Shown here: positions 44,973 to 53,573 of the stretch, one piece after another
How positions within the stretch are numbered: the stretch's first letter is position 1
How the letters are laid out: each line of letters begins with the position of its first letter
Assembly (NCBI RefSeq): GCF_004342025.1
Contig: NZ_SLWN01000003.1
Location: 372,001-436,000, forward strand
Length of the DNA: 64,000 bases
Source: Kribbella steppae
GTDB taxonomy: Bacteria; Actinomycetota; Actinomycetes; Propionibacteriales; Kribbellaceae
Reading direction: 5' to 3'
Notes under the pieces: model-generated
What the model was told of the DNA's origin: nothing
The model's database searches: none
The model's input: only the letters and a program-made list of their open reading frames with translations
Translations under genes and position numbers: made by a program

Positions 44973-46553
44973 TCAATGGGGGCGAAACGCGCTTGAGCGT
45001 CTGCCGCGTCTTAGCCTGAACTGGGCATACGCCTCCCAGGGCATGCTCCACAAGGATCGAAATGACCGCTTGCGGACTGCTTTGGCAGCGCGATCACTGG
45101 ATCGCGGGACCTGTGACCGTTGGCGATCTTGCTCGTGTATGCCCCTCAGGGCATGATCCAATAGGCTTGCTGCCTCCGGGTTGCGAGCCCGGCGACCGAT
45201 GTATTGGTCGATCGTGGTCGACGTCAATGAATGCCCTAGCTGATCAGCAATCTTCCGCGGTGTCTGCCCAGAGTCAGCCAGAATCGTCGCCGTCGTCCTC
45301 CGGAAGACGTGGGCAGTGACCCATGCCATCTCGTCTGCCAACGACCGCATGCCGGCGAGCTCAGTCAGCTCCAGCAGCGCTGCCCGCTCGCCTGTGCTCA
45401 GCCCATAGGCATTAGCCAAAGCAACGGCTTCCTCAGCGTCCAGCCTCACCCGACCGGTCTCGATCAGACTGACCCGTGTCTTCCGCCAGCCGAGATTCGA
45501 CACGATCTGCGCCTGGGTGAGACCAGCTCGCCGACGATGACGCCTCAGCGTCTCCTCCAATTCCGCTCGTCTCTGACAACCGAGCGGGCGCCGAGCGTTC
45601 CGCAGCGCATGCTGGACGTTTTGTGGGTCCCGGAATCCACCCTTCGAGTCGGGGAAGATGGGGGAATCAGGCGAGGTGCCTGGCGACCAGCGGGCGATCA
45701 GCATCTCTAGAGCCCAATCCGGCAACACGAGAATCCGTTCTCCTGCAGCCGACTTCACGCGTCGGCGCACCAGTCCTTGGCCGTTGAGCCTCTGGATCTG
45801 GTGCCCGCAGTAGACCTCGCCGGTTTTCCAATCGATTTCGTTCCAGGTGACGGCAAGCGTCTCGCCGATCCGCTGACCGGTGGCGAGCATGAACTTGCAC
45901 AGATCGACCAGATCCGCTCGAACTGCACACTCGTCCTGCCGCAGCAGTTGGAACCACGCCTTTCTCTCGCCTGCCTCCAACGCCCGCGGCGGCCGACGCG
46001 CCTTACTACGAATCTTGACGTCCCGAACCGGATTCGCAGGCAGCACGCCACGTCGCACCGCTAGCACGCACGTCCCCGACAAGATGCTCTTGCACGTCTT
46101 CGCGCTGGCGACGCCGACCTCTCTCCTGATCGCTTGAATCACCGCGTCCACACGCGGTGTCGTCAGCTCGACAAGTCGAATCTCGGCAATGCGGGGAACA
46201 AGATTCTTGTCGTACTGATACCGGTAGGTCTGATACGTCCCGGGCGACAAAACATCCTGCTCGCCAAGCTCCTTCACCTCGGCCAGATACACCTCAGCCG
46301 CCACCGACACCCGACTCTGAGGCCTAATCTCAGCAGGCATGTGCAGCGTCGCCCGGGTCCTCAGCAGAGCCCTGAGATTGCACTTCGCACCAGCAGCGGT
46401 CTTCCCCCAGGCGGCCACTCGCCGAGTCCGACCGTCGAGGTCTCGATACCTGGCCTTGGCTTCGAACTTGTCCGGCCGTCCCTTGCCGTCGCAATGCACG
46501 GCCCTGGCAGAAATCTTGCCCCACGTCCCCAACGGCAACGGCTGCCTCGCCAT
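44973..46553 (-). CDS. Tyrosine recombinase (integrase) with an XRE helix-turn-helix inserted in the catalytic domain
   Basis: 526 aa from ATG 46553. There is an N-terminal arm-binding region (YRDLDGRTRRVAAWG), a SAM-like core-binding domain (~80-175), and the catalytic domain with Arg228 (ATGQRIGETL), a probable Lys near 267 (RVKSAAGERI), HVFR (H415/R418), His441 (LGHS) and Tyr451 (IDQYIGR). Between the Lys strand and the HxxR box, residues ~325-405 form a complete XRE-type HTH (ELEETLRRHRRRAGLTQAQI, RVSLIETGRVRLDAEEA). This insertion is unusual but keeps all catalytic residues. The enzyme should insert and excise the island. A degenerate tRNA-like segment lies about 300 bp upstream. Confidence 0.9.
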   Translation of the reverse strand: MARQPLPLGTWGKISARAVHCDGKGRPDKFEAKARYRDLDGRTRRVAAWGKTAAGAKCNLRALLRTRATLHMPAEIRPQSRVSVAAEVYLAEVKELGEQDVLSPGTYQTYRYQYDKNLVPRIAEIRLVELTTPRVDAVIQAIRREVGVASAKTCKSILSGTCVLAVRRGVLPANPVRDVKIRSKARRPPRALEAGERKAWFQLLRQDECAVRADLVDLCKFMLATGQRIGETLAVTWNEIDWKTGEVYCGHQIQRLNGQGLVRRRVKSAAGERILVLPDWALEMLIARWSPGTSPDSPIFPDSKGGFRDPQNVQHALRNARRPLGCQRRAELEETLRRHRRRAGLTQAQIVSNLGWRKTRVSLIETGRVRLDAEEAVALANAYGLSTGERAALLELTELAGMRSLADEMAWVTAHVFRRTTATILADSGQTPRKIADQLGHSLTSTTIDQYIGRRARNPEAASLLDHALRGIHEQDRQRSQVPRSSDRAAKAVRKRSFRSLWSMPWEAYAQFRLRRGRRSSAFRPH

Positions 46554-46744
46554 CTAGCCCTCCGGAATCTGTAGCCCGTCCGCGTGATGCCCCGTCGTCC
46601 AGGGCATCATGCGGCTGAACGAGACGGGTGCCCTGCAAGAACGAGACTCGTAGGCTGCTCAGCAGCAGCGAGAGTCAGAGACCATGTCAAGTGCTACCGC
46701 ATCGATCGGCTCGTGCTGTCGGGCCACATGCGGGATGGCCGTGC

Positions 46745-46920
46745 TCTGTCAATGGATCTGTCAATGAACTGCAGTCTAGGCATGCCATTTGAGACAGGCT
46801 AGACAGTCATCGATGCAGTCATTCAGGCGTGGGACAGCGCGGGCGGTACGGAACAGGCGACTTGTAAAGCGGTGGTTAGGGGTTCGAGTGCCTCGCCGAT
46901 TTCCTGACCGTAGGCATGCC
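46745..46920. other. Candidate attachment/arm region with direct repeats and a tRNA-like remnant
   Basis: A 12-bp direct repeat (46745-46756 and 46757-46768, TCTGTCAATGRA) and a 10-bp direct repeat TAGGCATGCC (46777-46786 and 46911-46920) flank a segment resembling the 3' half of a tRNA: CTTGTAA (46861-46867, an anticodon-loop look-alike with TGT) and GGTTCGAGT (46881-46889, T-loop look-alike). The stems do not pair properly, so it is not a functional tRNA. It fits an attachment-site scar next to the integrase at the junction of island and chromosome. The rest of 46554-46969 holds no gene. Confidence 0.35.
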
Positions 46921-46969
46921 CGCTGACCGGCCCCGACGGCGGGCTTCGCGACGGATGTCAGCCGCTCAT

Positions 46970-47860
46970 CTACTTGTAGCGGTGCCAGAGTTCCGGGACG
47001 CCGGATCTTAGGGTTGATAGGCGGTGGGCGTGGACCTTGGCGATTTCGGGGCGGTTGCAGAGGTCGGTGATGACGCTGGTGACGAGGACTAGTTCGCGGA
47101 TGCGGCGGAGGACTGGCCAGGAGGGGAGGGTGGTGACGTCTAGGCCGTAGGCGGTGGCTAGGGCTTCGTGGTCTTGGGTGGCGCCGAAGCGTAGGGCGCT
47201 GACCGCGGCGACAACCAGGTCGTAGGCGAGAGGGCCGATGCTGGTGCCGTCGAAGTCGCAGAGGACGAAGCGGCCGGTGGGTTCTCGCAGGAGGTTGCCG
47301 ATGTAGGCGTCCCCGTGGAGTAGGCCCATCTGGAGGTCGGGGATGAGGGCGCGGTAGTCGGATTCGGTTTCAGACCATTGCTGGGTGAGCCAGGCGTGGT
47401 CGTCGGCGGGGAGGCCGTCGGCCATGGCTAGTCTGCTGCGGGCGCTGCTGAATGGGTCCCACTGTTTGAGGCCGGGCATCGGAGTGAGTTTGTGCCAGCC
47501 GAGGAGTGGGGCTGCGAGTTCGGCGCCGGTCCAGTCTGGGTTGCTGCCTTCCAGGAGCTGCCAGATTGTTGCTGAGTAGTTCTCGAAGAGGACGGGCTGT
47601 GTCAGGGCGGGGGCGAGTCTGACGGCCGGGGCGTCGTTGGCTTGCAGCCAGGTGGCTATGCGGGCGACGTGGTCGGCTCGTTGACTGGCCAGATCGCCGG
47701 CGCCGAATCTCACGACAACGCCGTGGGTGGGGAGGCGGTAGACCGCGTTGTTCGTGTATTTGATGAGTTCTGCCTCGTCCGCGAGGAGGCCGGCCTCTTG
47801 GCAGATGCCCTTCAGAGCATGCTTCAGCCGTTGGTCGAGCTCGGCGGTCAGGTTGGTCAT
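46970..47860 (-). CDS. Aminoglycoside phosphotransferase-like (APH fold) kinase
   Basis: 296 aa from ATG 47860. It has the APH/choline-kinase fold motifs: GLLHGDAYIGNLL (Brenner-type catalytic loop, ~residue 192) and LCDFDGTSIGPLAYDLV (metal-binding Asp, ~212). An N-lobe VVVRFGAG is also visible. The substrate cannot be read from sequence. Many actinobacterial members phosphorylate small metabolites rather than antibiotics. Its start overlaps the stop of the TPR gene (ATGA), so the two form an operon, a pairing often seen in streptomycetes and relatives. It is the first chromosomal-looking gene after the island. Confidence 0.8.
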   Translation of the reverse strand: MTNLTAELDQRLKHALKGICQEAGLLADEAELIKYTNNAVYRLPTHGVVVRFGAGDLASQRADHVARIATWLQANDAPAVRLAPALTQPVLFENYSATIWQLLEGSNPDWTGAELAAPLLGWHKLTPMPGLKQWDPFSSARSRLAMADGLPADDHAWLTQQWSETESDYRALIPDLQMGLLHGDAYIGNLLREPTGRFVLCDFDGTSIGPLAYDLVVAAVSALRFGATQDHEALATAYGLDVTTLPSWPVLRRIRELVLVTSVITDLCNRPEIAKVHAHRLSTLRSGVPELWHRYK

Positions 47861-48933
47861 GCGGTGAGTGCTTTCGGCGCAGTTGTGCGGACAGATTCGA
47901 GCTGATGCATCAGGTCCACGGCGTCGGAGTTGTGGGTGTGTTGGGAGGCTGCGGTGGCGATTTCGGCCAGGCGGCTCACGCCGCGGCCGCTGCGCAGGTG
48001 CTGCGCCTCGCTGATCACGTCGCGGGCCACGTCGACACCGACGTCCAACTCGTTGGTCCGTATCAGGTTCGTTGACAGGATGATCCGATCGAATGTCCGG
48101 CTACGCCGTGATCTGTCCGGGCCGGACTCCGCAGTCGCCTGGTGCGCGAAGGCCACCGCGCGTACGGCGTACTCCCGACTTTGCGTCGGGTCCTTCGCAT
48201 AACCGGCCAGCGAGTTGTACACGAGGGCCTGGTGCCCGGTGTAGTCGCCGGGCGTGAAGTACAGGGTGGTCCATGGCGAGACTCGGCGCTTGTCGGCGCG
48301 TCCCATTTCGTGCTCGGCGCGCGCGAGTGCGTCGCGAACATAGTCGTGCTTGCCGAGCATCGCGTAGGCCAGAGCCTCATTCGCATGCAACCGCGCCACC
48401 TCGGCCGGATCACCCGCATCCTGCGCCGCGAGCTGGCCGAGTTGCAGCATCTTCAGCGCCTCGACGGGTTGCACTTCTTGCATGCTGACCCTGCCGAGGC
48501 GGTAGAGGATCGAGGACGCGGGTGATGGTTCGTCGGCGTCCTTGGCAAGAACCAGCGCGTTCATCAGGAACCGGCGCGCCGACGACTGATCGCCGATGTC
48601 GTGGAAGGACCAGCCGAGCATGCTGCTGGAGTCTGCGAGTGAGACTTTCAGGTCTCGGTGCGTACGACGATCTGCTGCGGAGTGGATCATCCGACGCGCG
48701 TAGCCGTAGAAACCGCGGGCCGCGTCGACCGCGGCTCCGCCGCCGTAGCGTTGATCCAGCTTCCGCAGCTCGGCGGTCATCGACGCGACCTGTTCGACGT
48801 CGGATCCGGTGATGACCGGTGGCACTGCTGCAACGCCGTTGGAGAACTCGGGAAGCCACTTTCGTGCCTCGTCACTTACTGATCCGAAGGCGACACTTGC
48901 GACCGCGCCGGCGAAGTTCTTGCGATCCTCCAT
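47857..48933 (-). CDS. TPR-containing regulator-like protein, probably N-terminally shortened
   Basis: 358 aa from ATG 48933. The body is helical with TPR-like pairs (SSMLGWSFHDIGDQSSARRF, SILYRLGRVSMQEVQP, RLHANEALAYAMLGKHDYV). This matches the C-terminal sensor part of actinobacterial XRE-TPR regulators, but no helix-turn-helix is present. The same frame continues upstream as LAYSATSQAESYQSRGLT before the first Met, then hits a stop, with a possible start (MTAPQPQL) in another frame. The annotated start may therefore be downstream of a frameshift or deletion. It is coupled to the phosphotransferase gene and may sense a ligand for it. Confidence 0.65.
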   Translation of the reverse strand: MEDRKNFAGAVASVAFGSVSDEARKWLPEFSNGVAAVPPVITGSDVEQVASMTAELRKLDQRYGGGAAVDAARGFYGYARRMIHSAADRRTHRDLKVSLADSSSMLGWSFHDIGDQSSARRFLMNALVLAKDADEPSPASSILYRLGRVSMQEVQPVEALKMLQLGQLAAQDAGDPAEVARLHANEALAYAMLGKHDYVRDALARAEHEMGRADKRRVSPWTTLYFTPGDYTGHQALVYNSLAGYAKDPTQSREYAVRAVAFAHQATAESGPDRSRRSRTFDRIILSTNLIRTNELDVGVDVARDVISEAQHLRSGRGVSRLAEIATAASQHTHNSDAVDLMHQLESVRTTAPKALTA

Positions 48934-49467
48934 GGTGAGTCCGCGCGACTGGTAGCTCTCCGCCTGCGACGTGGCGCTGTAGGCCAGGGCGGTCCCACCA
49001 GGAGGAGTCGAGCTGCGGCTGCGGTGCCGTCATCGTCACTCCTTGTCCCTAGGCGGCTCTGTGAAGTTAGCCCGAGCGCATCTGACGCGTCTATCGGCAC
49101 GACCGATAGGTCCCTTCGATGAGCACAGCCTGTAGTGAGCCGAGTCATCCACCACCTCGAGGTCGCCGGCGATCCCGCGTCTGTCATGAGGCGTGTTGAG
49201 TCCAACGGCATCTCCGTCGTGGTCGGCCAGTAAGCAAGCAGGCGGAGCGGATGTGCTGAGGAGACATCCCATCCCTCTCCTCAAGTCCCCTGGCTGGGTG
49301 ACGCTCCGTTGTCCGGCTGGGAGGCCAGCGGGTTCGGCGTTTGGTGGTCACTGAGAGGTGCCGTGGGGGTGACCGGGCGGGTTCATCCGTGCAGGGTGAG
49401 GTTCCGGGGGGCTGGGGCGGAGACGATCGAGGCGCCGACGTACAGCCGACCGGCGAGGAGGCGCAGC
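48934..49467. other. Intergenic stretch with short remnants
   Basis: No complete gene. The proximal part probably encodes the lost N-terminus of the TPR protein (minus strand). A plus-strand stretch near 49139-49233 reads HHLEVAGDPASVMRRVESNG and ends in a stop, looking like the tail of a small gene. The promoter and GAGGAGG ribosome site (49455-49461) of the next gene are at the right end. Confidence 0.4.
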
Positions 49468-50763
49468 ATGTCTGACCCCACGGTGCCCGGTGGTCCGGAA
49501 CGGAGTGTGCCCGTCCAAGAGCCCGCGGCGAAGCGGCCTTCCATGGGGCGTGCGGTCGCGGTGGTCATCTGCTTGGTGTTGGCGGCAGTGCTGACGACGC
49601 CGGCGGCGATCGCGTACTGGGGACAACGCACGCTGAATGACACCACGCGGTACGTGAACACCGTCGGCCCGCTGGTGAACTCGCCGGAGGTACAGAACGC
49701 CATCGCGACGACGGTCACCGATGCGATCGAGAAACAGGTCGACATTGAGGCGCTTCTCAACGACGTGTTCGCCGGCGTCATCACCGACCGGCCGCGGCTG
49801 GAGCGACTGGTCGGGCCGCTGGCTGCGGCGATCAACGGATTGATCGACCGCCAGGTGCGGGAGTTCCTCGCCTCGGACGAGTTCGCCGACCTCTGGACCG
49901 CCGTCAACACCAGACTCCAGCAGGCTCTCCAGCGCCTGCTGACGGGTGATCAGACCGGCGCCATCTCGCTCCAGGGTGATCAAGTGGTCCTCGACGTCTC
50001 CGAGGTCATCGAACGGGTCAAGCAACGCCTGGTCGACCGGGGACTCACGATCGTGCAGAACGTGCCGATCCCCAACATCGACAAGCAGATCGTGTTGATG
50101 GAAGCGCCCCAACTTGCACAGCTCAAGACGATCTATGCGTTCGCGAACCCGCTGGCGCAGTGGATGCTCGTCGTGGTGGCGGGACTCTATCTGGTCGCTC
50201 TGGTGCTGTCGCGCCGGCGTCCGCGTACGACGGTGATCATCGGGGTGCTGCTGGCGGCGAACGCGCTGCTGCTGGCGCTGGCGCTGACTGTCGGGCGGCA
50301 GTTGTTCATCGACGGACTCTCGGGTACGACGTTCGGTCCGGCGAGCGCAGTCTTCTACGACACGCTGCTTGCCTATCTCGACCGCGGTCGACAAGTGTTC
50401 CTCTGGCTGGGGTTGATCCTCGTGGTCGTCGGCTGGTTCGCGGGACCCAACCAGTACGGCACTGCCGTACGCGGTGCCGTCACCGGCGGTCTGGAGAGCA
50501 TCGGCGGTGCTCTGGCCGGCAGCCCGGTCGGTGACGCGGGCCGGTGGGTCGCGCCCAACGCCGGGTGGCTGCGCGTTGCCGTGGGCCTGCTGGGCGTCGT
50601 GGTGCTGCTCTGGGGCAACGACGTCTCGCTGTCGCGGCTGTTCGGGTCGCTCGCGCTGGTGGTCGGGTTGCTGGCTGTCGTGCAGGTCCTGGTCGGAGCG
50701 GGCAGGGCGCCCGCTGCCTCCCCCGTTCCGCCTGCCGCAGCCGTCCCCGGGACCGCGAAGTAG
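49468..50763 (+). CDS. Multi-pass integral membrane protein of unknown function
   Basis: 431 aa from ATG 49468, preceded by GAGGAGG. The longer frame from 49309 lacks a ribosome site. Topology: one N-terminal helix (AVVICLVLAAVLTTPAAIAYW), a large extracytoplasmic domain (~45-215, with NDTTRYVNTVGPLV and repeated amphipathic helices), then four or five membrane helices (MLVVVAGLYLVALVLS, VIIGVLLAANALLLALAL, VFLWLGLILVVVGWFAG, LRVAVGLLGVVVLLWG, LFGSLALVVGLLAVVQVLV) and a Pro/Ala tail. The architecture recurs in actinobacteria. I know no experimentally assigned role. It heads a run of small membrane-protein genes, possibly stress-related. Confidence 0.75.
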   Translation: MSDPTVPGGPERSVPVQEPAAKRPSMGRAVAVVICLVLAAVLTTPAAIAYWGQRTLNDTTRYVNTVGPLVNSPEVQNAIATTVTDAIEKQVDIEALLNDVFAGVITDRPRLERLVGPLAAAINGLIDRQVREFLASDEFADLWTAVNTRLQQALQRLLTGDQTGAISLQGDQVVLDVSEVIERVKQRLVDRGLTIVQNVPIPNIDKQIVLMEAPQLAQLKTIYAFANPLAQWMLVVVAGLYLVALVLSRRRPRTTVIIGVLLAANALLLALALTVGRQLFIDGLSGTTFGPASAVFYDTLLAYLDRGRQVFLWLGLILVVVGWFAGPNQYGTAVRGAVTGGLESIGGALAGSPVGDAGRWVAPNAGWLRVAVGLLGVVVLLWGNDVSLSRLFGSLALVVGLLAVVQVLVGAGRAPAASPVPPAAAVPGTAK

Positions 50764-50795
50764 TCGGCTGTGACTGCGGCGGCAAGCAGGCGTAG

Positions 50796-51620
50796 ATGAA
50801 CATCGTCTGGGCCGCCCTGGTCATAGTCCTCGTGACCGCGGTCACCGTCACGGCGATGCTCCTCGTGCGCAGGCGGGCGCCGGAGGGCAGCTACTTCAGT
50901 GACGGTGACCGCGCCTCGGGTGTCTTCGGTGTTCTCGCCACCGGCTTCTCGGTGCTGCTCGGTTTCATCATCTTCCTGTCGTTCACGTCGTACGACCAGG
51001 CGCGGTCCGGGGCCGAGGCCGAGGCGACGATCGTGGCGCAGCAGGTTCAGACGGCGCAGTTCCTGCCCGACAAGACCGCGGCGGAGCTCACCGGCGAGCT
51101 CGTGTGCTACGCACAGTCCGTGGTTGGGGTCGAGTGGGAGGCTCTGGACAAAGGGACGCTCGGGAACTCCATCAATCCGTGGGGAGCGGAGATGTTCCTG
51201 ACGATCTCGGCCGTCAACCCGCGGACGCCGGTGGAGCAGTCGGCGTACGACCGGTGGATGGACCAGACCGCCGAACGGGAACAGGCGCGTATCGACAGGG
51301 TGCACGGAGCGGAGGGGATCATCCCGACGCCGTTGTGGCTGGTCCTGTCGGTCATCTCCGTGGTGATCTTCGTGTACCTCTTGTTCTTCGCCGACCGGGC
51401 CGAGGGCGCGGTGACGCAGAGCCTTCTGATGGGCAGCGTGACGCTGGTCATCACGCTTCTGCTGTTCCTGCTCGTGTTCTTCGACCATCCGCACGGCGAA
51501 GGGGTCGGCAGACTGCAGCCGACCGCGATGGTGCGAACCATCGGCGTGATCGATACCGAGGTAGAACTGCTCGGGCTCGACGTGACGCCTCCGTGTGACG
51601 ATCGTGGCAACCGGCGCTGA
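50796..51620 (+). CDS. DUF4239 (bestrophin-like) membrane protein
   Basis: 274 aa from ATG 50796. Four membrane segments are evident: IVWAALVIVLVTAVTVTAMLL, VFGVLATGFSVLLGFIIFL, PLWLVLSVISVVIFVYLLFF and LLMGSVTLVITLLLFLLVFF. The SDGDRASGVFGVLATGFSVLLG segment followed by a long helix (YDQARSGAEAEATIVAQQVQ) is characteristic of DUF4239, a family likened to bestrophin channels. The C-terminal part is cytoplasmic. It overlaps the next gene by 26 nt, so they are co-translated. An anion-channel role is suggested by the family name only. Confidence 0.8.
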   Translation: MNIVWAALVIVLVTAVTVTAMLLVRRRAPEGSYFSDGDRASGVFGVLATGFSVLLGFIIFLSFTSYDQARSGAEAEATIVAQQVQTAQFLPDKTAAELTGELVCYAQSVVGVEWEALDKGTLGNSINPWGAEMFLTISAVNPRTPVEQSAYDRWMDQTAEREQARIDRVHGAEGIIPTPLWLVLSVISVVIFVYLLFFADRAEGAVTQSLLMGSVTLVITLLLFLLVFFDHPHGEGVGRLQPTAMVRTIGVIDTEVELLGLDVTPPCDDRGNRR

Positions 51621-52254
51621 CGAGCGGCCCGAGCGCGGCCGCAACTGGCAGGAGGTGCTCGTCACCGTCATGCTGGTGGTCGCGGCCCTTGCGACCTCGT
51701 GGAGCAGCTACCAGGCCACCCGGTGGAACGGCGAGCAGGCCAAGGCGGCCGGCCGCACGAACGCGATCAGGATCGACGCTGCCCGGGCACAAGGCCTGGC
51801 GCAGGCGCAGAGCCAGGTGGACGTCGCCACGTTCATCGCCTGGGTGGATGCGGATCGCCGGGGTGAGGCCGACCTCGCCGACTTCTACGCCGACCGCTTC
51901 CGCCCGGAGTTCCGGCCCGCGTTCAACGCCTGGATCGCGACCCGCCCGTTCACGAATCCGGATTCGCCGCCGACGCCCTTCGCCATGACCGAGTACCAAC
52001 CCGCGTCGCGGCAGGAGGCTGAACGGCTCGACGCGGCCGCCGAGGCCTCCGGGGCCGAGGTGCGCCGAGACCTCCAGATAGCCAGCAACTATGTGCTCAC
52101 CGTCGTCCTGTACGCCGTGGTCCTGTTCTTCGCCGGCATGAGCACCAAGATCGCCAACCGCCGCCTGCGCTGGATCCTGACTGGGGTCGGCTGCCTCATC
52201 CTCGTCACCGCCCTCGCCTGGATCGCCACCTTCCCGGTGAGCGTCGAGATCTGA
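51595..52254 (+). CDS. Membrane protein, DUF4337-like architecture
   Basis: 219 aa, GTG start at 51595 inside the DUF4239 gene. It has one N-terminal helix (VLVTVMLVVAALATSWSSYQ), a hydrophilic central domain with a QATRWNGEQAKAAGR start and coiled helices, then two C-terminal helices (YVLTVVLYAVVLFFAGM, WILTGVGCLILVTALAWIA). The WSSYQATRWNG motif after the first helix is typical of small membrane proteins paired with DUF4239 genes. Function unknown. The overlap implies that the two products form one complex. Confidence 0.75.
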   Translation: MTIVATGADERPERGRNWQEVLVTVMLVVAALATSWSSYQATRWNGEQAKAAGRTNAIRIDAARAQGLAQAQSQVDVATFIAWVDADRRGEADLADFYADRFRPEFRPAFNAWIATRPFTNPDSPPTPFAMTEYQPASRQEAERLDAAAEASGAEVRRDLQIASNYVLTVVLYAVVLFFAGMSTKIANRRLRWILTGVGCLILVTALAWIATFPVSVEI

Positions 52255-52378
52255 TCGTCGGGGACACACGCAGCGGACCCCTTAGGTGCCCAGCCACATC
52301 ACCCGGTGGGGATGAGGCGGTTGTCGCGCAGCAGGCCGAGGCTGCTAGCGACGTACAGACCGATCCAAGGAGCGCGCG

Positions 52379-52870
52379 ATGACGACACTGACGGTATGGA
52401 AGTTCGACAGCCCCACGGCGGCCGACGAAACGATCCAGACGTTGGAGAACCTGGCCAAGCAGGAACTCATCCAGGTGCACGATGCGGCGACGGTGTCCTG
52501 GGCTCCGGACAAGAAGAAGCCCAAGACGCGGCAACTGCACAGCCTGACCGGCGCAGGGGCGATGGGCGGCATGTTCTGGGGGATGCTGTTCGGCCTGATC
52601 TTCTTCGTTCCGTTGCTGGGCGCGGCCATCGGCGCCGCGACCGGTGCGCTGGCCGGATCCATGAGTGATGTCGGCATCGACGACGACTTCATCAAGTCCG
52701 CCCGCGACAAGATCACGCCCGGAACCTCCGCTTTGTTCGTAATGACGAGCGACGCCGTCCCGGAGAAGATCAAGGCTGCCTTCGCCGATCGCGGACTGCA
52801 GGCCGAGCTGATCCAGTCGAACCTCTCGGCCGAGCAAGAAGCGGAACTGCGCGAGATGATCGCCCAGTAA
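52379..52870 (+). CDS. DUF1269-type membrane protein
   Basis: 163 aa from ATG 52379, with AAGGAG just upstream. The N-terminal ~60 residues form an alpha/beta domain (TLTVWKFDSPTAADETIQTL). A Gly-rich double membrane hairpin follows (GAMGGMFWGMLFGLIFFVPLLGA), then a second alpha/beta part (GTSALFVMTSD). This is the DUF1269 layout, often found near stress genes. A 12-bp hairpin terminator follows the gene closely. Confidence 0.85.
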   Translation: MTTLTVWKFDSPTAADETIQTLENLAKQELIQVHDAATVSWAPDKKKPKTRQLHSLTGAGAMGGMFWGMLFGLIFFVPLLGAAIGAATGALAGSMSDVGIDDDFIKSARDKITPGTSALFVMTSDAVPEKIKAAFADRGLQAELIQSNLSAEQEAELREMIAQ

Positions 52871-52886
52871 CGGAAATCGGTGCGTT

Positions 52887-52918
52887 CTGGCAGTACCGAC
52901 CCTGGCCGGTACTGCCAG
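52887..52918 (+). terminator. Hairpin terminator after the DUF1269 gene
   Basis: Perfect 12-bp stem, 52887-52898 with 52907-52918 (CTGGCAGTACCG / CGGTACTGCCAG), 8-nt loop, 17 nt after the stop. Confidence 0.75.
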
Positions 52919-53076
52919 GTGCCGATCCCGCGGAACGTCCGTGGTCATACCTCAGGGATGACGACACACCCCGTGAGCCGAGGGTGCGATGGTCGCAAAC
53001 GCTACGACGCGGCCGGAACGTCATGCCGCGAAATCTGCGTCCTGACGCGTGCAGGACGATGCCTGAGGAGGCCGCC

Positions 53077-53319
53077 GTGGAACAGACAACGTACGAGATT
53101 CGCGTTGTCGGTCCGGTACCGGCCGGGCTTCTGCCCGATCTCGGGGACGTCGTGATGATAGAGCTGGAGACGAGGACAGTGCTGACCGGCATGTTCACTG
53201 ACCAGGCTGCGTTGCACGGGTTTCTGGCGCGTCTGCGTGCGCTCGGGCTCGACCTCGTGGAGGTGCGGGCAGTGGCCGCTCCCGACGACGACGAATCGCC
53301 GGGTGAGGAGGCACCATGA
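53077..53319 (+). CDS. Small protein, first of a paralogous pair beside the LAL regulator
   Basis: 80 aa with a GTG start at 53077, five nt after GAGGAGG (53065-53071). The earlier ATGs in frame lack such a site. It reads EQTTYEIRVVGPVPAGLLPD and ends with an acidic tail. A beta-alpha pattern is followed by ALHGFLARLRALGLDLVEVR, which is typical of tiny actinobacterial proteins adjacent to LuxR-type regulators. The next gene starts in its stop (ATGA) and is a paralogue (YEVTVVGPLGPVL). Probably a regulatory or metabolite-binding subunit. No motif gives function. Confidence 0.65.
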   Translation: MEQTTYEIRVVGPVPAGLLPDLGDVVMIELETRTVLTGMFTDQAALHGFLARLRALGLDLVEVRAVAAPDDDESPGEEAP

Positions 53320-53573
53320 TCGCGCGGCCGGCCTGTGTGGCGTACGAGGTCACGGTCGTCGGCCCGCTGGGTCCGGTGTTGCGCGCCGCGTTCCCCGAGC
53401 AGCACTTCGCCGCGATCGAAGCGTGCACGGTCATCCGGCTGCGGGTGCCGGCCGAGCGTGATCTGGATCTGGTGGATCTGGTCGGCCTGTTCGAGTCTGC
53501 GGGGATAGTCGTCCAGGACCTCTTCCGGTCATCGGTACCGGGACAGGACGGAGCGGTGGAACGACGGCGCTAG
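53316..53573 (+). CDS. Small protein, second of the paralogous pair
   Basis: 85 aa from ATG 53316, overlapping the previous stop. It shares with its neighbour the opening YEVTVVGPLGPVLRAAFP and the C-terminal LVDLVGLFESAGIVVQDL pattern, so a tandem duplication is likely. Its stop overlaps the stop of the convergent LAL regulator by 3 nt (53570-53573). Function unknown. Confidence 0.65.
   Translation: MIARPACVAYEVTVVGPLGPVLRAAFPEQHFAAIEACTVIRLRVPAERDLDLVDLVGLFESAGIVVQDLFRSSVPGQDGAVERRR

Noticed and set aside
46855..46905. Functional tRNA-Thr gene
   Set aside because: The anticodon and T-stem do not pair and no acceptor or D-arm is recognisable.
49309..49467. Longer start for the 431-aa membrane protein
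   Set aside because: Strong GAGGAGG site precedes ATG 49468 only.
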